Assembly (NCBI RefSeq): GCF_018413525.1
Contig: NZ_JAHCDD010000047.1
Span: forward strand, 1 to 46,287
Length of the DNA stretch: 46,287 nucleotides
Direction: 5' to 3'
DNA from: Acidovorax sp. CCYZU-2555
GTDB lineage: Bacteria > Pseudomonadota > Gammaproteobacteria > Burkholderiales > Burkholderiaceae_C
In this document: in pieces, positions 17,418 to 25,165 of the stretch
Numbering within the stretch: the first letter of the stretch is position 1
Layout: the number at the start of each line of letters is the position of its first letter
Position numbers and translations under genes: made by a program
Notes under the pieces: generated by a model
The model's database searches: none
The model's input: only the letters and a program-made list of their open reading frames with translations
What the model was told of the DNA's origin: nothing

Positions 17418-18614
17418 ATGCACACGACTCCCGACATCACTCCCCATCTTGGCCAGCTGCTGCGCTTTCGCCATGACTTGCACGCCCACCCCGAGCTCAA
17501 ATACGAAGAGCACCGCACGGGCGACAAGGTGGCGGCCTATCTGAAGGCCCTGGGCCTGAACGTGCACCGCGGCCTGGGACAGACCGGCGTGGTCGCAACC
17601 ATCCACGGCAAGGGCCGCAGCGCCGAGAACCCCGGTCGCAGCATAGGTATACGCGCCGACATGGACGCGCTGCCGGTGCAGGAACTCAACAGCTTCGGCC
17701 ACATCAGCACCCACCCGGGTCGCATGCACGCCTGCGGCCACGACGGCCACACGACCATGCTGCTGGGCGCGGCCACGCTGCTGTCGCAGCAACCCGACTT
17801 CGACGGATCGGTGCACCTGATTTTCCAGCCCGGTGAAGAAGGCGGCGCGGGTGCGCGCGCAATGATGGAAGACGGGCTGTTCACGCTGTTCCCCTGCGAA
17901 GCGGTGTTCGCGCTGCACAACTGGCCGCTGCTGCCCGCGGGCAAGATGGCGGTGCGTGTCGGCCCCATCATGGCTTCGGCATTGCGCTTCGAGATCCGCA
18001 TCAGCGGCAAGGGCGGCCATGCGGCCATGCCCCACACCACCATCGATCCAATTCCCGTGGCCTGCGCGCTCGTGGGCCAGCTGCAGACGCTGGTGTCGCG
18101 CAGCACCGACCCGCTCGACAGCGCGGTGGTGACCGTGGGCCAGATCAATTCAGGCACGGTGGAAAACATCATTCCCGACGACGCCGTGATCTACGGCACG
18201 GTGCGCACGCTGCAGACCAGCACCGAGAAGATGATGATAGACGGCCTGCACCGCATCAGCGAGCATGTGGCCGCGGCGCATCTGTGCAAGGCCGAAGTCA
18301 TCATCAAGCCCGGCTACCCCAACACCACCAACCATGCGCATGAAGCCCGCTTCATGGCCGGTGTGATGCGCGAGATCGTCGGCGAAGAGAATGCCGACGG
18401 CGACATCCTGCCCGCGCTCACGGCCGAAGATTTCGGCTTCATGCTCGAAGTCGTGCCCGGCGCCTATGGCTGGATAGGCAACGGCCCCAACGGCAAGACC
18501 GGCGTGGGCCTGCACAACCCGGCCTACGACTTCAACGATGAAAACCTGGACCGCGGTCCGCGTTTCTGGGATCTGCTGGCGCGCCGCTGGTTTGAAACCC
18601 CAACCGTGAAATAA
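17418..18614 (+). CDS. M20 family amidohydrolase, hippurate hydrolase-like
   Basis: The 398-residue protein is a zinc amidohydrolase/carboxypeptidase of the M20D group that removes N-acyl groups from amino acids. The metal-binding motifs RADMDALPVQE, HACGHDGHTTMLLGA and QPGEEGGAGARAMMEDG are complete, and the dimerisation domain KGGHAAMPH is present. The ending LTAEDFGFMLEVVPGAYGWIGNG is typical of hippuricase-like enzymes common in Burkholderiales. The ATG at 17418 fits the family start; an open frame upstream to 17304 has no homology-like features. The physiological substrate is unknown. Confidence 0.9.
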   Translation: MHTTPDITPHLGQLLRFRHDLHAHPELKYEEHRTGDKVAAYLKALGLNVHRGLGQTGVVATIHGKGRSAENPGRSIGIRADMDALPVQELNSFGHISTHPGRMHACGHDGHTTMLLGAATLLSQQPDFDGSVHLIFQPGEEGGAGARAMMEDGLFTLFPCEAVFALHNWPLLPAGKMAVRVGPIMASALRFEIRISGKGGHAAMPHTTIDPIPVACALVGQLQTLVSRSTDPLDSAVVTVGQINSGTVENIIPDDAVIYGTVRTLQTSTEKMMIDGLHRISEHVAAAHLCKAEVIIKPGYPNTTNHAHEARFMAGVMREIVGEENADGDILPALTAEDFGFMLEVVPGAYGWIGNGPNGKTGVGLHNPAYDFNDENLDRGPRFWDLLARRWFETPTVK

Positions 18615-18638
18615 AGCAATGGCGCGCCTTTCGGCCAC

Positions 18639-19604
18639 TCAGGCCGAGGGCGCTGCCGGTTTGCGATTACGGATGCCGGTCTTCTTGGGCTTGGCGCGCG
18701 CGTCCTTCTTGGCCTGGCGCAGCGCGTCGAGTTCCATGCCCTTGGTGAACCATTCCTCGTATTCCGCGGGCGTCTCGAGCGTAATACGCCCGAGGTTGTG
18801 GATGCGGAAATCGGTGATCACGATTTCGGCCGCCTTCTGCACGTTCACGCGCCCGCCGGTCATCACCGCGCCGCGCTTGCGGCCCACCGCTTCGAGCAGT
18901 TCGTCGTCGGGCAGCGCGGCGATTTCGGCATCGGTCTGCGTGAGCTTGTAGCGCTCGCGCAGGTTGGGCGCGTAGTTGCGCTGCGCATAGCGCAAGAATT
19001 CCAGCGCCACCAGCTCTTCGTCATAGGCATTGCGGCCCACGGCGCCGCTCACGGCCAGGTTGTAGCCGCTTTGCTCGACCGAAATGCGCGGCCACAGCAT
19101 GCCCGGCGTATCCCACAAATAAAAGTCATCGGCCAGCACGATGCGCTGCTCGAGCTTGGTCACGCCGGCTTCGTCGCCGGTCTTGGCCTGGCCCTTGTTG
19201 CTCATCGAGTTGATCAGCGTCGACTTGCCGACGTTGGGCACACCGCAGATCAGCACGCGCATGGGCTTGGCCATGCCGCCGCGACCCGGCGACAGCAGCT
19301 GGCAGGCTTCGATCAGCCGGCGCGTGGGCGTGGGCTCGGACGCATCGAGCGCGACGGCGCGGGTTTCGGGCTGGGCGTTGTACCAGTCGAGCCACGTCAC
19401 GGTGCGCGCGGGATCGGCCACGTCCTGCTTGTTGAGGACCTTCAGCCGCGGCTTGTGGCCCGTGAGTTCCTGCAGCAGCGGGTTGGCGCTGGAGCCCGGC
19501 AGGCGCGCGTCCAGCACTTCAATGACCACGTCAATGTCTTTGATGCGCTCGGCGATCGCCTTGCGTGTGAGATTCATGTGACCGGGAAACCATTGAATGG
19601 CCAT
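18639..19604 (-). CDS. ylqF: Ribosome biogenesis GTPase YlqF/RbgA
   Basis: The 321-residue protein is a circularly permuted GTPase that assists late maturation of the 50S subunit. It starts with the family signature IQWFPGHMNLTRK and has the G motifs in permuted order: NKQD (G4) near residue 58, GVPNVGKSTLINSM (G1) near 120, and DTPGMLWP (G3) near 165. The C-terminal helical RNA-binding domain follows with a Lys/Arg-rich tail. The ATG at 19604 fits the family exactly. It stands alone between convergent and divergent neighbours. Confidence 0.94.
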   Translation of the reverse strand: MAIQWFPGHMNLTRKAIAERIKDIDVVIEVLDARLPGSSANPLLQELTGHKPRLKVLNKQDVADPARTVTWLDWYNAQPETRAVALDASEPTPTRRLIEACQLLSPGRGGMAKPMRVLICGVPNVGKSTLINSMSNKGQAKTGDEAGVTKLEQRIVLADDFYLWDTPGMLWPRISVEQSGYNLAVSGAVGRNAYDEELVALEFLRYAQRNYAPNLRERYKLTQTDAEIAALPDDELLEAVGRKRGAVMTGGRVNVQKAAEIVITDFRIHNLGRITLETPAEYEEWFTKGMELDALRQAKKDARAKPKKTGIRNRKPAAPSA

Positions 19605-19687
19605 GGGGCAATACTTTCTGAAGATTCGTCGCTAACAAGGGGCGCAAGGATAATCGGGTTCTGCTTTTTTCACGCACCGGTCGCTAC

Positions 19688-19981
19688 ATGTCCATACCAA
19701 ACTCCATTCCCGCCCAGCACCAGGCCAACAACGACCTGCTGATCAAGGGCGTGACCTGCGCCATCATCGGCCTAGTCGTGCTCGTCGCGCCATTCTTCAT
19801 GCAAGCCAGCGATCTGAGCAACCTTTTCCGCCAGGGCTACATCGTCGGCTGGTTCGCGCTGGCACTGGGCGCGGCCTTCGTCATCCAGGGTCTGGTGCGC
19901 CGACGCAAGACCATGCAGGCCGAAGCCATGCTGGAGACCAAGACCACCTACACCGCCGAGCGCAAGAAGAACAAGCGCTGA
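19688..19981 (+). CDS. Small two-helix membrane protein
   Basis: The 97-residue protein has two hydrophobic segments (about residues 20-38 and 50-70), with a Lys-rich cytoplasmic C-terminus (YTAERKKNKR). No family is recognised with certainty; it resembles small conserved Burkholderiales inner-membrane proteins of unknown role. It overlaps the next gene by one base (TGATG), so the two are probably co-transcribed and coupled. Confidence 0.7.
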   Translation: MSIPNSIPAQHQANNDLLIKGVTCAIIGLVVLVAPFFMQASDLSNLFRQGYIVGWFALALGAAFVIQGLVRRRKTMQAEAMLETKTTYTAERKKNKR

Positions 19982-20193
19982 TGGAGACCATGGCCCCGGC
20001 GCTGCAGGCCGCTTGCGCGGCATTCGCGCGCTACCAGACACTGGCCGAACAAGCCGGCGTGGCGCTGCGGCCCACGCCCATCCAACCCACCAGCTGCTGC
20101 GGCCGCGGCTGCAACGGCTGTGTCTGGGAAGGGTTTTATGACGCGGCGACGTTCTGGATCGAGGACGCCGAGACCGCGCTGACTGCCGCTTAG
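19981..20193 (+). CDS. Oxidoreductase-like (CCGxGCxGC) small protein
   Basis: The 70-residue protein carries the signature TSCCGRGCNGCVWEGFYDAATFW of the oxidoreductase-like N-terminal domain family (PF09791-type), a small Cys-rich module found alone in many Betaproteobacteria. Four cysteines lie within about ten residues and could bind a metal or a cofactor; this is inference. It begins in the stop of the preceding membrane-protein gene. Its stop codon TAG is the first triplet of the inverted repeat at 20191. Confidence 0.75.
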   Translation: METMAPALQAACAAFARYQTLAEQAGVALRPTPIQPTSCCGRGCNGCVWEGFYDAATFWIEDAETALTAA

Positions 20194-20316
20194 AGCCGCT
20201 AACACAACCCTTGCTGCGTCGTTGCGTCGCCTTGTCGTGCCACTTGCACTGCCTGCGGCGCCGCGCCTAGCACCAACCGCAAATCTTCGATTTGCTGGGT
20301 CGTGTGAGCGGCTCTT
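20191..20316. repeat. Inverted-repeat element between convergent genes
   Basis: Imperfect 20-bp terminal inverted repeats (20191-20210 and 20297-20316, three mismatches) enclose about 86 bp. The left arm begins GAGCCGCTAACACAACCC just after the first two bases; the right arm ends AGCGGCTCTT. An inner palindrome CAAATC-TTC-GATTTG sits at about 20280-20294. The left arm supplies the TAG of the small Cys-rich gene, and the right arm runs into the TAA of gshA. No transposase is present. It could act as a bidirectional terminator or be a REP/MITE-like element. Confidence 0.6.
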
Positions 20317-21844
20317 AGCCCAGTTCCTGGGGTGCCATGTAGCGTTGGCGCCATTCCTCGAAGGGCAGCGTATCGGCGGCTTCGCGCTCGCGCTGCGCCA
20401 CTATCGATTCCTGCGCCTGGGCCTGGGCCTTGGCCTGCTGCTCGGCGGTCCAGGGCAGGTTCAGCAGCGTCTCGCGCGCCAGCTCCGACTGCGCCAGCGT
20501 GAAGTCGAGAAAACTGCTGTCGTACTGCTCGACCATGGTGCGCAGCACCTGGGCCGAAGGCGTGGTTTCGGGCGCGGCAACGCGCGCCTTGGCCAGGGCC
20601 AGCGCCTGGCTGTAATCGGTCGTGCCATGCGTCTGGTCCAGCGACGCGGCCAGCGGCGCGCAGGCGCTGAGCACTTCATCGGCCCAGTCGCTCAGCAGCA
20701 CGTCGCGCCCGCCGCGCTGCAGATGCAGGCCGGGCTCGCGACCGCGCTCGGCGGCCAGATGCTGGTTGTGCTTGAGTTCGGCGATTTCCGCGGGCGTGTC
20801 GGGCGGGCTGTCGCTGAGCAGGCAATGCAGCAGGAACACGTCGAGCATGCGCATGGTGCTTTGCGCAATGCCCACGGGCTCGAACGGATCGAGATCCATC
20901 AGCCGCACTTCGACATATTCGACGCCGCGCTCGCGCAGCGCGTGCAGCGGCCGCTCGCCGCTGCGCACCGTGCGCTTGGGGCGGATGGTGCCGTAGAACT
21001 CGTTCTCGATCTGCAGCAGGCTGGTGCCCAGCTGGTTGTAGTCGCCACCGGGGTTGCGAATGCCCAGCTGCTCATAGGCCGGATAAGGCTGAGTCAGCGC
21101 TTCGTGCAGCGACTTGGCGTAGCCGTCGAGGCCGTTGTAGCTGACGTTGATCGCCGCCTGCGCATCGCTCTGGTAGCCCAGGCGGCCCATGCGCAGCGAA
21201 GTCGCATGCGGCAGGTGCAATGTGCGGCCGCTCGCGTCGAGCGGCTGCAGGCTGTGCTCGCGGCCTTCGACAAAGCACGAACACAGCGCGGGCGAGGAAC
21301 CGAACAGGTACAGCAGCACGAAAGCGTGGCGGCGGAAATTGCGGATCAGCGCGAAATACTGGTCGCTGTCGACACCCGGCAGCGACCAGTTGTAGTGGAT
21401 GCCTGAAATCATCTGCATGCGCCGGCCGTAGCGGTGGCCCAGGCCCATGCGGTAGACGCTTTTAGAGCGGCCGGCGTTCGACGAGCCGTAGCGCGCCAAC
21501 GGAATGGTCTCGTCGGTGGGCAGTCCGCAAGGCATGCTCGACACCCACAGCATCTCGTTGCCGGCCTGCTTGAGGCTATGGTAGACATGCTGGTGGACTT
21601 CGATCAGCTCATCGAGGCATTCATCGACGCCGCGGTGGGCGCCGGTGATCAGCTCGATCTGCGATTCGCTGTAATCGGTGGTGATGTTCGGATGCGTCAG
21701 TGCCGATCCCAGCGCAATCGGGTGCGGTGTCAGCGCCAGGCCCCCTGTAGGCAGTGCGCGCAATCCTTCCTTCTCGATGCCACGGCGGATCTGCGCCAGG
21801 CGGTCGGAGGTGGGGACTGGCAAGAGCTCCTGCGATTTATTCAT
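20315..21844 (-). CDS. gshA: Glutamate-cysteine ligase
   Basis: GshA makes gamma-glutamylcysteine, the first step of glutathione synthesis. The 509-residue protein is of the E. coli type: GIEKEGLR, GSALTHPNITTDYSESQIELIT, SMPC, YGSSNAGRSKSVYRMGLGHRYG, QMISGIHYNWSLP and YLFGSSPALC are visible in order. The ATG at 21844 is chosen over a TTG at 21862. The gene faces away from a 600-bp non-coding tract with repeats and DnaA boxes, and its stop is within the inverted repeat at 20191-20316. A separate beta-type gshA may exist elsewhere in such genomes. Confidence 0.93.
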   Translation of the reverse strand: MNKSQELLPVPTSDRLAQIRRGIEKEGLRALPTGGLALTPHPIALGSALTHPNITTDYSESQIELITGAHRGVDECLDELIEVHQHVYHSLKQAGNEMLWVSSMPCGLPTDETIPLARYGSSNAGRSKSVYRMGLGHRYGRRMQMISGIHYNWSLPGVDSDQYFALIRNFRRHAFVLLYLFGSSPALCSCFVEGREHSLQPLDASGRTLHLPHATSLRMGRLGYQSDAQAAINVSYNGLDGYAKSLHEALTQPYPAYEQLGIRNPGGDYNQLGTSLLQIENEFYGTIRPKRTVRSGERPLHALRERGVEYVEVRLMDLDPFEPVGIAQSTMRMLDVFLLHCLLSDSPPDTPAEIAELKHNQHLAAERGREPGLHLQRGGRDVLLSDWADEVLSACAPLAASLDQTHGTTDYSQALALAKARVAAPETTPSAQVLRTMVEQYDSSFLDFTLAQSELARETLLNLPWTAEQQAKAQAQAQESIVAQREREAADTLPFEEWRQRYMAPQELG

Positions 21845-22297
21845 TCTTGGGTACCGATACAACTGGGTGGGAGCCGGAACTTAGCACGCCCAGCCCGGAC
21901 GCCGAGATAATAGAGAAATGCCTGCCTGCGCGTGGCGCGGTTACAGATATTCACGTGCGCGCGTCCTGTCTCCCTGGCACGGTCGCGCACGCTAACGCAG
22001 ATTGTGATGGGGTTGCAGATTGCCTGCTTGCAGCCCAACGCTGAAAAATGAGGCAGCCTGTCATCCATCGTACAAAGTTGTTACCGGGTTTTCTGGACAA
22101 GCATGTGCACAACTTTCGTTTTTCGCCGTTTAACTGCCGTAAGTCATTGATTTCAAAAGAACCAACTCTGTTTGCTTAAAAAACAGGCAGCACCGACAAT
22201 GCGCGGGCACCGGCGTGCAGAAGCCAACGCCAAGGCACTCAACCAAGGGTTAACCCTTTGTCCGGTTGCAGTTATGCCCGACAAAACTGGACAATCA

Positions 22298-22306
22298 TGT
22301 GGATAA
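22298..22306 (-). promoter_or_regulatory. Consensus DnaA box (leftward)
   Basis: TGTGGATAA reads as the perfect DnaA box TTATCCACA on the minus strand. It lies in the second 98-bp repeat. The equivalent place in the first repeat (22104-22112) is TGTGCACAA, two mismatches from consensus. Confidence 0.55.
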
Positions 22307-22356
22307 GTTTCGGCAATCGCTGTAAGAGCCACGCAAGCTGTTGATTTGCCTGGAAT

Positions 22357-22365
22357 TTATCCACA
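22357..22365 (+). promoter_or_regulatory. Consensus DnaA box (rightward)
   Basis: TTATCCACA is a perfect DnaA box, 50 bp from and in opposite orientation to the box at 22298. The spacing and pairing suggest DnaA binding, but dnaA, dnaN and gyrB are not nearby. Confidence 0.55.
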
Positions 22366-22451
22366 TTGCCTAAAAATAAGGCAGACCGCATACCCTTTCA
22401 TGCGCGAAACCGCCTTCCGTCCTTGCCCCTTTTCTCCCCGCCCGACTGCGC

Positions 22452-22748
22452 ATGAGCAACCCTTTCACTCCTGATTTCTTCATCGCCAAACTCACGCCCA
22501 GCGGCGCGCAATGCGACGCCTGGGCCGACCAGCCGCTGCTGCACTCGCTGGAACAAGGCTCGCTCGACTGGCCCAGCTCCTGCCGCAACGGCACCTGCCG
22601 CACCTGCATAGGCACTCTGGTCTCGGGCAGCGTGCGCTACGAGATCGAATGGCCCGGCCTGAGCGAAGATGAAAAAGCCGAAGGCTGCGTGCTGCCCTGC
22701 GTCGCCTACCCGCTGGGCGATGTGGTGCTGCAAGACCCTACGCGCTGA
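22452..22748 (+). CDS. 2Fe-2S ferredoxin-like protein
   Basis: The 98-residue soluble protein is a plant-type [2Fe-2S] ferredoxin domain: LLHSLEQGSLDWPSSCRNGTCRTCIG supplies three cysteines in the C-x4-C-x2-C arrangement and VLPCVAYP the fourth. It is an electron carrier; its partner is not apparent in the neighbourhood. The start at 22452 is the only ATG that retains the whole domain. It lies upstream of ribBX with a 207-bp gap. Confidence 0.88.
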   Translation: MSNPFTPDFFIAKLTPSGAQCDAWADQPLLHSLEQGSLDWPSSCRNGTCRTCIGTLVSGSVRYEIEWPGLSEDEKAEGCVLPCVAYPLGDVVLQDPTR

Positions 22749-22866
22749 GTTCGCCGGGAATGCTCGGCGCGCGCGGCGCGCGGCTGGACTAAAATGCTCG
22801 TTTGAGGGTTTGGCTGCCATCCGGCAACCGACCCCGGAGCGGCCCGGGCCGCATCGATCGTTCTTT

Positions 22867-22902
22867 GGGGGCACTGCCTGCGGTGCCAGCGACAGTTCCC
22901 CC
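22867..22902 (+). other. Hairpin in the long ribBX leader
   Basis: In the 207-bp gap before ribBX, GGGGG-C-ACTG pairs with CAGT-T-CCCCC around a 16-nt loop that can itself form GGCAC/GTGCC. A perfect 14-bp palindrome GCGGCCCGGGCCGC lies just upstream at 22839-22852. The canonical FMN riboswitch motifs are absent. The leader may still regulate ribBX by another mechanism, or may only be a terminator for the ferredoxin gene. Confidence 0.4.
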
Positions 22903-22955
22903 TGGAATGCACGCTGCCTGCGCCGATTGAACACCGGCATCCCAAGAAAGTTCGC

Positions 22956-24077
22956 ATGACTGCCCCCCTGCATCCCGTAGCCATCTCCCCGGTGGAAGAC
23001 ATCATTGCCGACATGCGCGCCGGTCGCATGGTGGTGCTGATCGATGAAGAAGACCGCGAAAACGAAGGCGATCTGGTGCTGGCCGCCGATCACGTCACGC
23101 CCGAAGCCATCAACTTCATGGCGCGTTTCGGCCGCGGCCTGATCTGCCTGACGCTGACGCCCGAGCGCTGCGCGCTGCTCAAGCTCCAGCCCATGGCCAC
23201 GCGCAACGGCACCAAGCACTCGACGGCTTTCACCGTCTCGATCGAAGCCGCCGAAGGCGTGACCACGGGCATTTCCGCCGCCGACCGCGCGCGCACCGTG
23301 CAGGCCGCCGTCGCGGCCAACGCCCAGGCCGACGATCTGGTCCAGCCCGGCCACATCTTCCCCCTGCAGGCCGTGCCTGGCGGCGTGCTGATGCGCGCCG
23401 GCCATACCGAAGCCGGCTGCGACCTCGCCGGCATGGCCGGCTGCAGCCCCTCGGCCGTGATCTGCGAGATCATGAAGGACGACGGCACGATGGCGCGCCT
23501 GCCCGACCTGCAGATCTTCGCCGCCGAACATGGCCTGAAAATCGGCACCATCGCCGACCTGATCCACTACCGCAGCCGCACCGAGTCGCTGCTCGAAGCC
23601 GTCGACAGCCGCCCCCTGCAGACGCCGTTTGGCGAATTCACGGTGCGCGTGTTCCGTGACCAGCCCAGCCGCTCGGTGCACCTCGCGCTGGTCAAGGGCA
23701 GCTGGAACGCCGACGACGAAGTGCCGGTGCGCGTGCACGAGCCGCTGTCGATTCTCGACCTGCTCGAAGTCGACCGCGAAATGCATTCCTGGAGCCTCGA
23801 CAGCAGCCTGCGCTATATCGATGCCCAGGGCCAGGGAGTGGCCGTGCTGCTCAACTGCGGCGAAAGCGCCGAGCAGCTGCTGTCGCAGTTCGACGGCAGC
23901 GCACGCCCGGCCCAGGCGCCCGAGCGCGGCCGCATGGACCTGCGCACCTACGGCGTGGGCGCGCAGATCCTGCGCGAATGCGGCGTGCTCAAGATGCGTT
24001 TGATGGGCCAGCCCCGCCGCATGCCCAGCATGGCCGGCTACGGCCTCGAGATCACCGGTTACATCCCCAAGGAATAA
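22956..24077 (+). CDS. ribB: 3,4-dihydroxy-2-butanone 4-phosphate synthase with degenerate GTP cyclohydrolase II domain
   Basis: The N-terminal domain (about 1-210) makes 3,4-dihydroxy-2-butanone 4-phosphate from ribulose 5-phosphate for riboflavin synthesis; [10 protein letters not shown] (residues 30-39), GLICL and [12 protein letters not shown] are intact. The C-terminal part (about 215-373) aligns in outline with GTP cyclohydrolase II ([22 protein letters not shown]) but lacks the zinc-binding GSxRCDC motif, so it is very probably inactive, as in the RibBX-type fusions known in proteobacteria. A true ribA should be elsewhere. ribH follows 3 bp downstream, then nusB: the usual riboflavin-nusB order. 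Confidence 0.93.
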   Translation: MTAPLHPVAISPVEDIIADMRAGRMVVLIDEEDRENEGDLVLAADHVTPEAINFMARFGRGLICLTLTPERCALLKLQPMATRNGTKHSTAFTVSIEAAEGVTTGISAADRARTVQAAVAANAQADDLVQPGHIFPLQAVPGGVLMRAGHTEAGCDLAGMAGCSPSAVICEIMKDDGTMARLPDLQIFAAEHGLKIGTIADLIHYRSRTESLLEAVDSRPLQTPFGEFTVRVFRDQPSRSVHLALVKGSWNADDEVPVRVHEPLSILDLLEVDREMHSWSLDSSLRYIDAQGQGVAVLLNCGESAEQLLSQFDGSARPAQAPERGRMDLRTYGVGAQILRECGVLKMRLMGQPRRMPSMAGYGLEITGYIPKE

Positions 24078-24080
24078 AAA

Positions 24081-24545
24081 ATGTTTGGCGCAGAACAGGG
24101 CACAGGCCCGCAACTCAACGGCGCAGGCTTGCGCATCGGCATCGTTCAGGCCCGCTGGAACGAAAGCATCACCAACGCGCTGGCCGCGGCCTGCCGCGCC
24201 GAGCTGCTGGCGCTGGGCGTGGAAGAACAGAATATCGACCATGTGCAAGTCCCCGGAGCGCTCGAAGTGCCCGTGGCGCTGCAGGCCATGGCCGAACGTG
24301 AGCAGTACGACGCCCTGGTGGCGCTGGGCTGCATCATCCGGGGGGAGACATACCACTTCGAACTGGTGGCCAACGAATCGGGCGCCGGTGTGACCCGCCT
24401 GTCGCTGGACCACCAACTGCCGATCGCCAATGCGATCATCACCACCGAAAACATGGAGCAGGCCATTGCACGCCAGACCGACAAGGGCCGCGACGCGGCC
24501 CGCGTGGCGGTCGAAATGGCCCAACTGCTCGCCACCTTGAACTGA
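24081..24545 (+). CDS. ribH: 6,7-dimethyl-8-ribityllumazine synthase
   Basis: RibH condenses 3,4-dihydroxy-2-butanone 4-phosphate with the ribityl-aminouracil to give lumazine, the penultimate step to riboflavin. The 154-residue length is normal. Visible motifs are [29 protein letters not shown], and [17 protein letters not shown] with the catalytic His, then [15 protein letters not shown]. The gene lies 3 bp after ribBX and 1 bp before nusB, so the three are co-transcribed. Confidence 0.97.
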   Translation: MFGAEQGTGPQLNGAGLRIGIVQARWNESITNALAAACRAELLALGVEEQNIDHVQVPGALEVPVALQAMAEREQYDALVALGCIIRGETYHFELVANESGAGVTRLSLDHQLPIANAIITTENMEQAIARQTDKGRDAARVAVEMAQLLATLN

Positions 24546-24546
24546 C

Positions 24547-25083
24547 ATGAGCGAAGAACAATCCCCATCGGCCTCGGCCCGCCCCCCACGCCAGCAGCGC
24601 GCCGGCAACACCGCCACGGGCGCGCGCAAGGCCGCGTCCAAGTCCAACCGCAGCCGCGCACGCGAATTCGCGCTGCAGGCGCTGTACCAGCACATCGTGG
24701 GCCGCAACGACGCCACCGCGATCGACATGTTCACGCGTGACCTCGCGGGCTTCCACAAGGCCGACACCGCGCATTACGACGCGCTGCTGCACGGCTGCAT
24801 CACCACCGAAGCCGACCTCGACGCGCTGATCCTGCCCAAGCTGGACCGCCAGATGAGCGAAATCTCGCCCATCGAACACGCGGTGATGTGGATCGGCGCC
24901 TACGAGTTCCTGCACTGCCCCGACGTGCCATGGCGCGTGGTGCTCAATGAGTGCATCGAGCTGGCCAAGGAATTTGGCGGCACCGACGGCCACAAGTACG
25001 TCAACGCCGTGCTCAACGGCCTGGCCCCCAGCCTGCGCAGCGCCGAAGTCACGGCCGACAAGGGCAAGAAGGCAGCCGACTGA
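24547..25083 (+). CDS. nusB: Transcription antitermination factor NusB
   Basis: NusB forms the NusB-NusE complex that binds boxA RNA and supports antitermination in rRNA operons. The 178-residue protein has a charged, low-complexity N-terminal extension (about 35 residues, rich in Ser/Arg/Lys) followed by the NusB fold: [42 protein letters not shown] and [18 protein letters not shown]. The extension makes it about 40 residues longer than E. coli NusB. It starts 1 bp after the ribH stop. Confidence 0.94.
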   Translation: MSEEQSPSASARPPRQQRAGNTATGARKAASKSNRSRAREFALQALYQHIVGRNDATAIDMFTRDLAGFHKADTAHYDALLHGCITTEADLDALILPKLDRQMSEISPIEHAVMWIGAYEFLHCPDVPWRVVLNECIELAKEFGGTDGHKYVNAVLNGLAPSLRSAEVTADKGKKAAD

Positions 25084-25165
25084 CGCGCGCCGGGCCGCCC
25101 GCAGCGGCGGCCCTCCTTTGATCTCTGTTAACGCCCGCGCCCTGCGGGCAGGATGGCACCCGCGG

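Larger units (their letters stand above)
22040..22384. repeat. Diverged direct repeats in the gshA-ferredoxin gap
   Basis: The 607-bp gap 21845-22451 holds no convincing gene. Two 98-bp units, 22093-22190 and 22287-22384, align without net gaps at an offset of 194 bp and share CTGGACAA-N-CATGTG, TTTCG, TTGATTT and the ending GC-N2-AAAAA-N2-AGGCAG. The ending motif occurs a third time at 22040-22056, so a third, more degraded unit probably precedes. The second unit contains two perfect DnaA boxes. The function is unknown. Confidence 0.65.

Noticed and set aside
21845..22451. Chromosomal origin oriC
   Set aside because: Only two perfect DnaA boxes are present and dnaA, dnaN, gyrB, rpmH and parAB are absent. 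It is reported as a DnaA-box repeat locus instead.
22749..22955. FMN riboswitch before ribBX
   Set aside because: The conserved ACCGGCGGT and AGCCCGCGA-like segments are missing, so the region does not fit the RFN fold despite being upstream of a riboflavin gene.
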